Part shown: positions 1-5,847 of the stretch, piece after piece | Position numbering within the stretch: position 1 is the first letter of the stretch | How the letters are laid out: every line of letters begins with the position of its first letter | Assembly: GCA_014904985.1 (NCBI GenBank) | Contig: MU129113.1 | Span: 86,965-103,996, forward strand | Origin: Hydnum rufescens UP504 | Taxonomy: Eukaryota; Basidiomycota; Agaricomycetes; Cantharellales; Hydnaceae | Direction: 5' to 3' | DNA: 17,032 bases | Translations under genes and position numbers: made by a program | The notes under the pieces: generated by a model | What the model saw: the letters and a program-made list of their open reading frames with translations, nothing else | Told to the model about the DNA's origin: nothing | Databases searched by the model: none

Positions 1-5
1 GCTGC

Positions 6-35
6 CTTTCAATTGCCTAAATAGGGAATTGAAGG
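6..35. repeat. Short inverted repeat (hairpin)
   Basis: TTCAATT at 8-14 pairs with AATTGAA at 27-33, and CCTA/TAGG pair inside it, so almost the whole 28 bases can fold. The surrounding 1-204 is A/T-rich and I see no gene in it. Confidence 0.5.
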
Positions 36-400
36 TGTGAGAAAATTGAAAAATGCGATTATTTTCCCAAGATAATCAATCGCCCATGTAGGGTGTATAT
101 ATGGCATTACTATATTTAAATTTGGGCCAATTCTGATGTGTAGAAGTGGCCAATCCACTCTGCAATTAGCCATCTCATGCCTTATTGAGCTCTGACTCAT
201 TATCTTGGCTTCTTCGGGTTTTCCTGGGCAAATATTTATATATAGTAATTTATTTTAAATATACATGCTTGTTCCTATTGTGTACTGTGCTTGCAGTGCC
301 AGCGCTTGGGCACTTCTCAAGTGTCAGCAATTGCGGCATTGAATTTCGCAACTACACAGCCACACCGCAACAGGAATGTGACCGCACGGCCACGGCACAA

Positions 401-436
401 CAGCAGCAGCAACAGCAGCAGCAGCAGCAGCAGCAA

Positions 437-491
<55 letters not shown>

Positions 492-522
492 GCAGCAACG
501 GCAGCAGCAGCAACGGCAACAG
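401..522 (+). repeat. CAG/CAA trinucleotide tract, unit 1
   Basis: This is a long run of CAG triplets interrupted by CAA and, at the 3' end, CGG-containing triplets. It is open in several frames (Gln, Ser and Ala runs), which is a by-product of the repeat and not evidence of coding. It lies in the first exon-like segment of the unit, between the header acceptor and hairpin 539-568. Confidence 0.95.
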
Positions 523-538
523 TGCATGACCACCACGC

Positions 539-568
539 GACCACACCTGCTGATGCAGGTGTGTGGTC
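539..568 (+). repeat. GC-rich exon-end hairpin, module A of unit 1
   Basis: The 5' arm GACCACACCTGC (539-550) and 3' arm GCAGGTGTGTGGTC (555-568) surround a TGAT loop. The 5' arm lacks two bases that unit 2 has, so the stem is imperfect here. The donor AAG|GTAAGT follows at 574. Confidence 0.8.
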
Positions 569-573
569 ATAAG

Positions 574-673
574 GTAAGTTTTATCCCAATAGATACAATA
601 GCGCAAAAAGAGTAGCACAAGTACTCTTTTTTGCTGCTTTCAATTCTCTACTAACATACTTTTATTATTCCAG
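574..673 (+). other. Hairpin-bearing spliceosomal-type intron, module A of unit 1
   Basis: It runs from a GTAAGT donor (574) through a CTAAC branch-type site near 651 to a TTCCAG acceptor (673), 100 bp in all. An internal stem of the AAAAAGAGTAG/CTACTCTTTTT type is damaged by two base losses relative to the unit 2 copy. Confidence 0.7.
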
Positions 674-880
674 GTCATGGCCTGGTCCCAGGTACTGAAT
701 GAAACCCCGCAAATGAACCAAACTAACGACACCACACAAATGAACCCACTGAACGAAATCCGCCAAGCAAACCATGCCAAACAACAACGCAATACGATGA
801 GGATGCCAGCGATGGGGATGGCGATCGAGCAGCTCAACGACACCACGCCCAACAACACCGCCGACATCATGCCCACAGAA

Positions 881-905
881 CCCACCCGCTGAGGCGGGTG
901 TGGTT
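881..905 (+). repeat. GC-rich exon-end hairpin, module B of unit 1
   Basis: The stem is CACCCGC/GCGGGTG with loop TGAG, extended outward in the unit 2 copy to 12 bp. It is followed by CTACATAAG and the donor at 915. Confidence 0.8.
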
Positions 906-914
906 CTACATAAG

Positions 915-1006
915 GTAAGTAAGGTCTAATGGCACAAAAAGAGCAGTGAATGCTGCTCTTTTTGTGCTGGTTTAATTTAAAACTAACACATTATTTATTA
1001 TTCTAG
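915..1006 (+). other. Hairpin-bearing intron, module B of unit 1
   Basis: It has a GTAAGT donor at 915, an internal GCACAAAAAGAGCAG / CTGCTCTTTTTGTGC stem, an ACTAAC branch-type site and a TTCTAG acceptor at 1006, for 92 bp. The internal hairpin is intact in both duplication units. Confidence 0.75.
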
Positions 1007-1175
1007 GTTATGCCTGAAGTACATTCAGCAAGATGAAGACCTGCCGAACAAACCCCCCTGCAAATGACAACGCCCCCGCAAAACGAGCAAAAACACGCCC
1101 GCAAAAGAACAAGCACAACAAAACCCAGAATGAGGACGCACAACACAGGACCACGAACCCCCAGACAACCCACAC

Positions 1176-1303
1176 CCACCGAAGCGGGTGTGGTAATCTT
1201 AAGTAAAGTTTTATTGTGCCAAAAGGGCAGCGTACGCTGCTCCTTTCACGTAGGTTTTTCTTTCTTTTTTACTAACATATTATTCATTTTTTTATAGTTC
1301 TAG
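1176..1303 (+). other. Module C of unit 1: hairpin followed by degenerate-donor intron
   Basis: The exon-end hairpin (ACACCCACC/GCGGGTGT, 1176-1193) is followed by TCTTAAGTAAAG, which lacks a clear GT donor. The rest of the intron is present: a GGCAGC/GCTGCTCC stem-loop around GTAC, TTTTTTACTAACATA, and the acceptor TTCTAG at 1303. Unit 2 has ATAAGT at the same place, so the donor looks decayed in both copies. Confidence 0.55.
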
Positions 1304-1390
1304 GTTAATGAGTCGCACCCCGACAACCCAAAACCCACCTAGACCTGTACGAAAACCGATAAGGAGGCATAGCAACCGTGGTACGAATGA

Positions 1391-1418
1391 GTCCACACCT
1401 GCTTCAGTGGGTGTGTTA
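1391..1418 (+). repeat. GC-rich hairpin, module D of unit 1
   Basis: The stem is CCACACCTGC/GTGGGTGTG around loop TTCA and includes G-T wobble pairs. A GTGAGT donor-like site follows, but no intron 3' half is recognisable before module E, as in unit 2. Confidence 0.7.
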
Positions 1419-1538
1419 CTAAAAGTGAGTAAAGCTGGTACATGTGAAAGGAAACTGCCCCCCCCAAAATGATAACCTGCTGAAACCCATGATGATAGCA
1501 CAGCGAATGAAGACACGAAAACAACGCGGACCTGCATG

Positions 1539-1673
1539 AACCACACCCACTACAGCGGGTGTGTGGTTCTATACAAGGTAAGTAACCTCGTGTACCCACA
1601 ACGGCATAAAAAGAGCAGGATGCTGCTCTTTACACTGGTTTTAATTTTTACTAACACATTATTATTATTCTAG
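1539..1673 (+). other. Module E of unit 1: hairpin plus hairpin intron
   Basis: The hairpin (ACCACACCCAC/GCGGGTGTGTGGT, 1539-1568) is followed by TATACAAG and a GTAAGT donor at 1578. The intron holds AAAAGAGCA/TGCTCTTT, then ACTAAC and ATTCTAG ending at 1673 (96 bp). Confidence 0.7.
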
Positions 1674-1997
1674 TACCGCTTACCACAAACATCAAAATGA
1701 AGCCGCCAAACAGGACCCCCCCAGGGAAATGACAAGCCCCGCCACACGGAAACCAAACAACCATGACCCCAAAGATGCGAAATGAAACCGCCGAATGATC
1801 TCTATCTTTGGGTTTTCCTGGGCAAATATTTATTATATAGTATTTATTTTAAATATACATGCTTGTTCCTATTGTGTACTGTGCTTGCAGTGCCAGCGCT
1901 TGGGCACTTCTCAAGTGTCAGCAATTGCCGGCATTGAATTTCGCAACTACACAGCCACACCCAGCAACAGGAATGTGACCGCACGGCCACGGCACAA

Positions 1998-2009
1998 CAG
2001 CAGCAGCAA

Positions 2010-2089
<80 letters not shown>

Positions 2090-2120
2090 GCAGCAACGGC
2101 AGCAGCAGCAACGGCAACAG
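1998..2120 (+). repeat. CAG/CAA trinucleotide tract, unit 2
   Basis: This is the duplicate of the tract at 401-522. The order of CAG, CAA and CGG interruptions is nearly the same, but the run length differs slightly, as expected of slippage-prone repeats. Confidence 0.95.
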
Positions 2121-2139
2121 TGCATGACCACGACCACGC

Positions 2140-2171
2140 GACCACACACCTGCTGATGCAGGTGTGTGGTC
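2140..2171 (+). repeat. Perfect 14-bp GC-rich hairpin at exon end, module A of unit 2
   Basis: GACCACACACCTGC (2140-2153) pairs fully with GCAGGTGTGTGGTC (2158-2171) around loop TGAT. Compared with module B, the CCTGC/GCAGG pairing replaces CCCGC/GCGGG, a two-sided change that keeps the stem. Donor AAG|GTAAGT begins six bases downstream at 2177. Confidence 0.9.
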
Positions 2172-2176
2172 ATAAG

Positions 2177-2279
2177 GTAAGTTTTATCCCAATAGATACA
2201 ATAGCGCAAAAAGAGTAGCACAAGCTACTCTTTTTGTGCTGCTTTCAATTCTTCTACTAACATACTTTTATTATTCCAG
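2177..2279 (+). other. Hairpin-bearing intron, module A of unit 2
   Basis: It has a GTAAGT donor (2177), a stem of 16 pairs between 2204-2219 and 2224-2239 (GCGCAAAAAGAGTAGC with GCTACTCTTTTTGTGC, one G-T wobble), a TACTAAC branch site near 2254-2261 and a TTCCAG acceptor (2279). Its length of 103 bp is well within the fungal intron range. No transcript evidence is available here. Confidence 0.75.
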
Positions 2280-2489
2280 GTCATGGCCTGGTCCCAGGTA
2301 CTGAATGAAACCCCGCCAAATGAACCAAACTAACGACACCACACCAAATGAACCCACTGAACGAAATCCGCCAAGCAAACCATGCCAAACAACAACGCAA
2401 TACGATGAGGATGCCAGCGATGGGGATGGGCCGATCGAGCAGCTCAACGACACCACGCCCAACAACACCGCCGACATCATGCCCCACAG

Positions 2490-2517
2490 AACCACACCCG
2501 CTGAGGCGGGTGTGGTT
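2490..2517 (+). repeat. Perfect 12-bp GC-rich hairpin at exon end, module B of unit 2
   Basis: AACCACACCCGC (2490-2501) and GCGGGTGTGGTT (2506-2517) close a TGAG loop. CTACATAAG leads to the donor at 2527. Confidence 0.9.
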
Positions 2518-2526
2518 CTACATAAG

Positions 2527-2619
2527 GTAAGTAAGGTCTAATGGCACAAAAAGAGCAGTGAATGCTGCTCTTTTTGTGCTGGTTTTAATTTAAAACTAAC
2601 ACATTATTTATTATTCTAG
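2527..2619 (+). other. Hairpin-bearing intron, module B of unit 2
   Basis: It has a GTAAGT donor, a perfect 15-bp stem (2544-2558 with 2565-2579), an AACTAACACA branch-type site and a TTATTCTAG acceptor ending at 2619. Relative to module A, the stem pair T-A inside GAGTAG/CTACTC is C-G here (GAGCAG/CTGCTC), a compensatory change. Confidence 0.8.
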
Positions 2620-2793
2620 GTTATCGCCTGAAGTACATTCAGCAAGATGAAGACCTGCCGAACAAACCCCCCCTGCAAATGACAACGCCCCCGCAAAACG
2701 AAAGCCACAAACACGCCCCGCCAAAAGAACAAGCACCAAACAAAACCCAGGAATGAGGACGCACAACACAGGACCACGGAACCCCCAGACAAC

Positions 2794-2935
2794 CCACACA
2801 CCCACCGAAGCGGGTGTGTGGTAATCTTAAGATAAGTTTTTATTGTGCCAAAGGAGCAGCGTACGCTGCTCCTTTCACGTAGGTTTTTCTTTCTTTTTTA
2901 CTAACATATTATTCATTTTTTATTATAGTTTCTAG
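2794..2935 (+). other. Module C of unit 2: hairpin plus intron with perfect AAAGGAGCAGC palindrome
   Basis: Hairpin 2794-2821 pairs CCACACACCC with GGGTGTGTGG, with one A-C mismatch near the loop. After CTTAAG a donor-like ATAAGT lacks the G of GT. The intron-like part has AAAGGAGCAGC (2850-2860) paired perfectly with GCTGCTCCTTT (2865-2875) around GTAC, then TTTTACTAACATA and the acceptors TATAG (2928) or TCTAG (2935). The stem is well kept although the donor looks lost. Confidence 0.65.
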
Positions 2936-3026
2936 GTTAATGAGTCCGCACCCGACAACCCCCAAACCCACCTGAGCCCTGTACGAAAACCCGATAGAGG
3001 AAGGCATGCAACCGTGGTACGAATGA

Positions 3027-3062
3027 GTACCACACCTGCTTCAGTGGGTGTGGTACTACAAA
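3027..3062 (+). repeat. Module D hairpin of unit 2 with orphan GTGAGT donor
   Basis: GTACCACACCTGC (3027-3039) pairs with GTGGGTGTGGTAC (3044-3056), 13 positions including two G-T wobbles. A GTGAGT donor-like site starts at 3063 after ACTACAAA. No internal hairpin, branch site or acceptor follows before module E, so the intron seems to have been deleted or was never present. Confidence 0.75.
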
Positions 3063-3180
3063 GTGAGTAAAGCTGTACATGTGAAAGGAAACTGCCCCCC
3101 CCCCCAAAATGATAACCTGCTGAAACCCATGATGATGACACGCCGAATGAAGACACGAAACAACGCCGGAACCTGCATGA

Positions 3181-3210
3181 ACCACACATCCACTACAGCG
3201 GGTGTGTGGT
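3181..3210 (+). repeat. GC-rich hairpin at exon end, module E of unit 2
   Basis: ACCACACATCCAC pairs with GCGGGTGTGTGGT with one T-G wobble and one A-C mismatch. TCTATACAAG then leads to the donor at 3221. Confidence 0.8.
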
Positions 3211-3220
3211 TCTATACAAG

Positions 3221-3321
3221 GTAAGTAACCTCGTGTACCCACAACGGCATAAAAAGAGCAGCAGATGCTGCTCTTTTACACTGGTTTTAATTTTTTACTA
3301 ACACATTATTTATTATTCTAG
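3221..3321 (+). other. Hairpin-bearing intron, module E of unit 2
   Basis: It has a GTAAGT donor, a 12-bp stem AAAAGAGCAGCA/TGCTGCTCTTTT (3252-3263 with 3266-3277), a TTTTTTACTAACACA branch region and an ATTCTAG acceptor at 3321. Its length is 101 bp. Confidence 0.8.
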
Positions 3322-3500
3322 GTACCGCCTTACCACAAACATCAAAATGAAGACCCGCCAAAGGAACCCCCCCCAGGGAATGACAACGCCCCCGCCACAC
3401 GGAAACCAACAACATGACCCACCAAAATGAGTGCCGAATGAAACCCGCCGAACTGAGGAGTGAAACCAGGCCAGACCACACACCCGCTACCGCGGGTGTG
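3322..3500 (+). other. Module F: last exon-like segment with terminal hairpin
   Basis: After the acceptor at 3321 comes a C/A-rich segment with the motif AAATGAAGACCCGCCAAAGG and again GAATGAAACCCGCCGAACTG. Hairpin CACACCCGC/GCGGGTGTG (3479-3487 with 3492-3500) follows. No donor follows it, so this is where the recognisable array ends. I see no protein reading. Confidence 0.6.
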
Positions 3501-3659
3501 CCCACCCCAACAGACACTAGGGACCAGTCCAAATGACTGGCCCAACGGTGAACCGCTGTGGAAGATAAAAACATCCAGTATCAGAAAATGCGAAATCACA
3601 CCACTTCCAGCCATTGGAGGATCACATGACCAATTACGAAATTAATTATGGCTACATGC

Positions 3660-4027
3660 AGAAATCGAATTCATTCTATAACTCCGTCAGTTTTGATTGG
3701 AGAGGTACTCCCATATAACGCTTAGAAAGCTACGATTCACACCTTTCGAACGGTACCAAGCATGCGAAGAACAGATCAAAACTGAACTCTACAGAGCGAT
3801 ATTACTATCAGAATCAACACCCATCAGTAAAAAACGAATTTCTCTGTCAGTTTACACCAGATCTTCTCGGAACCACCGCGCCTAGAAAGCTGTGAAAAAT
3901 CCGCATCTAATGATACCAAGAACGTCTATTACGGATGCGAACTGCTGTTTCTGCATCAAATCCCATCCCATGCACTTGTCCCCATTATCAACCAACAACA
4001 AAACACCTTAACCACTGGACTATGCTC
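3660..4027 (-). mobile_element. Probable tRNA-derived SINE fragment
   Basis: On the minus strand, starting near 4027, TAGTCCAGTGGTTAAGG looks like a tRNA-type pol III A box. About 57 bases on, GGGATTTGATGC is a weak B-box candidate. The body behind it contains two related copies about 165 bp apart (plus strand GTCAGTTT at 3687 and 3846, each followed by TAGAAAGCT at 3723 and 3883). This layout fits a fungal SINE with a duplicated body. The B box is poor, so the assignment rests mainly on the A box and the repeated body. No gene is visible in 3500-4130. Confidence 0.4.
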
Positions 4028-4225
4028 AAATTAATCTCCAAAACCTGGAGATATCCTTTCATTTCGCCTCCAGAATGCTCCACATGGTCAGTGACCACAT
4101 GCTCCAAGCATTCCACATGCTCAGCAAATTGGTGACATCACCCCCCTCATGATTCCTTTTGTTCTCTTTATGAATGACATCACTATGACATCACCCCTCA
4201 TGATTCCTTTGGTTCTCTTTATGAA

Positions 4226-4318
4226 TGACTCAGCTATGACCGCATTATTACATCATCTTGTTATTTTTCTTTTGTTCTCATCTATGACTCACATATGACT
4301 CACCCATGGGGGAGTCAT
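4226..4318 (+). promoter_or_regulatory. Cluster of TGACTCA (Gcn4/AP-1 type) sites
   Basis: TGACTCA occurs at 4226-4232, 4285-4291 and 4296-4302. A reverse-oriented near match, GAGTCAT, lies at 4312-4318 and forms a small hairpin with the third site. TGACTCA is the known consensus of fungal bZIP factors of the Gcn4/Cpc1 type. Binding is inferred only from the sequence. Confidence 0.5.
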
Positions 4319-4348
4319 ATTTCTTAAACACAGCCACCTTCAGAAAGG

Positions 4349-4356
4349 TATAAAAG
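4349..4356 (+). promoter_or_regulatory. TATA box of LTR-like segment
   Basis: TATAAAAG lies about 30 bp upstream of a C/T-rich likely start region and just downstream of the TGACTCA cluster. Confidence 0.55.
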
Positions 4357-4599
4357 CTGGTAGATTTCCTGTACCCCCAGACAATCATCTCCTCTCTGGA
4401 AATCATTACTGTCAACCACTGTCAACTTTTCTGCTTGCCTCTAAAGAACAGTCTATCTATAAGCCATCTGGAGCTAAGTCATCTTCAAGGTTGTTGAGAC
4501 AAAGCCACTGGTAGCCCTCTACACGAATCACTAAATCCAAGGATAGTTGCAGGACCTAAGGTTAGAGTTGCTGGACATCCAAGGAAAAGTAAGCATAAC

Positions 4600-5087
4600 G
4601 AAATATGTATCAGGTTTTGAAGAAAGAAGAAAGAAACATACTAACAAGAGTAACCAAGCACTGACCAGTCTATAACCCACAGATATCTACATTTTGACCA
4701 GGAGAACGTAAACAAGAATACACAAATATCAGTAAACAGACCAACACAACATGAACGACGTATAAGCCTTTCCACAAGCATCCCAGATGTATAAGCCTTT
4801 CTATAAGCATCCCAAACGATATATCATTGACTACAGCTAGTCCATATCCCTTCCTATTCTCCACTGAACACCATACACGTCTTGCAGAGTGTGATCAACC
4901 ATTGAAGCAAACCAGCCCAACAAATAACAACAGAAATACAGTCTCCCATCTACACACTGGCTGAACCAGATTTTGATTTGACAGTCATTGGAGCTCCCAA
5001 CCCTTCTTCTATACCGCCAAGCCACGGCCCCCCTTCCCTTGAAATGGCCAGCGATGAGCCTGCTGAGTCCCGATGAAGAAGCAGAAG
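4600..5087. other. No recognisable gene
   Basis: This A-rich stretch has stops in all frames within short distances. The only structure seen is an imperfect direct repeat of about 31 bp at 4759-4820 (GTATAAGCCTTTC, then AAGCATCCCA, twice). Just before the hairpin array, CGATGAAGAAGC (5071-5082) resembles the ATGAARACC motif of the 5' array exons. Confidence 0.5.
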
Positions 5088-5466
5088 GCACCACACACCC
5101 GCTAGGCCAGGTGTGTGGTGCTACTAGGTTGTTTTTTTTTATTTAATTTCTACGGACAGTGCCACACCTGCTTGAGCGGGTGTGGTGCTACTTAGTTTTT
5201 TTTTAAGTTTCTACAGATGGTACCACACACCCGCCCAAGCGGGTGTGTGCTACTAAGTAGTTTTTTTATTTTTTATTTTTATTTTATTTTTAAGGACAGT
5301 ACCACACACCCGCCCATGTGGGTGTGTGGTGCTACTAAGTAGTTTTGTTATTTTTTTATTTTTAAGGACAGTACCACACACCCGCCCATGCGGGTGTGTG
5401 GTGCTACTAAGTAGTTTTTTTATTTTATTTCTACGGACGGTACCACACCCGCCCAAGCAGGTGTGA
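5088..5466 (+). repeat. Tandem array of six GC-rich hairpins separated by T-rich tracts
   Basis: Hairpins lie at 5088-5121, 5162-5185, 5224-5249, 5301-5330, 5373-5402 and 5442-5466, with spacing of 60-79 bp. Each is of the ACCACACACCCGC/GCGGGTGTGTGGT type seen at the exon ends of the 5' array. Most copies are preceded by CTACGGACAG or TAAGGACAG and followed by GCTACTAAGTAG and a run of T. CTACTAAG recalls the CTACATAAG that precedes the donors in the 5' array, but GTAAGT is replaced by TAGTTT. The array looks like a satellite built from a truncated form of the same module. Confidence 0.85.
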
Positions 5467-5490
5467 TATTTTTTTACTAATTGAATTTTT

Positions 5491-5512
5491 AAATAAATAA
5501 ATAAATAAATAA
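5491..5512. repeat. AAAT microsatellite
   Basis: This is a short run of AAAT tetranucleotides. The A/T-rich stretch around it up to about 5650 has no gene. Confidence 0.85.
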
Positions 5513-5763
5513 GTCCTAATTGGGCGAGTGCTCAACATGCAAATGGGTAACCAGAAAGCCCGCCTAGGCAGGCCTCAAATATATGTATAATAAGTGATAA
5601 TAAATAAATAATTATAAATGGAACACTATTATCACCGATAAGTCCATATGGCCTGCTGTCCTGCAAGTCTGAGATTCTCTAAGTCCCAGTTTTGGCCAAT
5701 TTTCGGCCATTTCGGCCAATTCTGGGCTAGAAGGTGCAGGCCATAAAATGGCCATTTTGGCCG

Positions 5764-5847
5764 GAATAGTGATGGGACCTACTTAGGTACCATTATCTGC
5801 CCCAAAAGTGGTACCTAACTAGGTAGGCTTAGATGACTGACCAAGGT
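5764..5847 (+). repeat. Left terminal inverted repeat core
   Basis: It includes AATAGTGATGGGACC, GGTACCATTATCTGCCCC, AAGTGGTACCTAA and AGATGACTGACCAAGGTG. The same blocks occur in reverse complement at 11913-12001, and a related direct copy lies at 15540-15608. GGTACC...GGTACC gives it an internal symmetry. The start codon of gene A (5833) lies within it. Confidence 0.9.

Larger units (their letters stand above)
205..1795 (+). repeat. Tandem duplication, unit 1 of the hairpin-intron array
   Basis: This unit is repeated as 1796-3457 in the same order and orientation: header with a CTTGCAG acceptor, CAG tract, and a series of GC-rich hairpins with hairpin introns. The offset between matching landmarks rises steadily: 1594 at the header acceptor (296/1890), 1603 at the first donor (574/2177), 1612 at the second (915/2527), 1632 at the third acceptor (1303/2935) and 1648 at the last acceptor (1673/3321). 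Unit 1 is therefore about 55 bases shorter, through many small gaps spread along its length. Several hairpins that are perfect in unit 2 are broken in unit 1 by one- or two-base losses. The junction near 1795 joins the last module directly to the next header. Confidence 0.9.
1796..3457 (+). repeat. Tandem duplication, unit 2 of the hairpin-intron array (better preserved copy)
   Basis: This is the second copy of the array and the one with the more intact hairpins. It holds header acceptor 1890, module A (hairpin 2140-2171, intron 2177-2279), module B (hairpin 2490-2517, intron 2527-2619), module C (hairpin 2794-2821, intron ending 2935), module D (hairpin 3027-3056, donor only), module E (hairpin 3181-3210, intron 3221-3321) and then the start of module F. 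Repeat similarity ends near 3457, where unit 1 was cut at the duplication junction. No frame stays open across the joined exons, so I read the unit as a repeat or a non-coding transcription unit, not a protein gene. Confidence 0.85.
4130..4600 (+). mobile_element. Solo-LTR-like segment with promoter
   Basis: It starts with a direct repeat of about 53 bp (4131 and 4184: TGACATCACCCC, then CTCATGATTCCTTT, GTTCTCTTTATGAATGA). Three TGACTCA sites follow, then an inverted ATGACTC/GAGTCAT pair, a TATAAAAG box at 4349 and a C/T-rich downstream stretch with ATCATCTCCTCTC. This is the usual order of an LTR U3 and R region in basidiomycete retrotransposons. I could not fix either LTR end or find a primer-binding site, and no gag or pol follows. 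Confidence 0.5.

Noticed and set aside
185..2221. Long Gln/Ser/Ala/Leu/Cys-run reading frames across the CAG tracts on both strands
   Set aside because: A pure trinucleotide tract is open in several frames on both strands. The two duplication units use different frames, and the frames close before or at the hairpin. Nothing supports a protein.
2280..3445. Box C/D snoRNAs (ATGATGA and CTGA motifs in the C/A-rich segments)
   Set aside because: ATGATGA occurs near 3130 and CTGA is common, but paired terminal stems and regular C-to-D spacing are missing.
539..3500. Helitron 3' ends (hairpin followed by CTRR)
   Set aside because: After the stem the bases are CTACATAAG or similar, without CTRR at a fixed terminus, no 5' TC end is seen, and donors and introns follow directly.
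5088..5466. Bacterial-type intrinsic terminators (hairpin plus T-run)
   Set aside because: The setting is eukaryotic, the T-run starts about ten bases after the stem, there is no gene upstream, and the unit is tandemly repeated.
5088..5466. CRISPR array
   Set aside because: Spacing is irregular, spacers are similar low-complexity T-rich tracts, and no cas-like gene is present.
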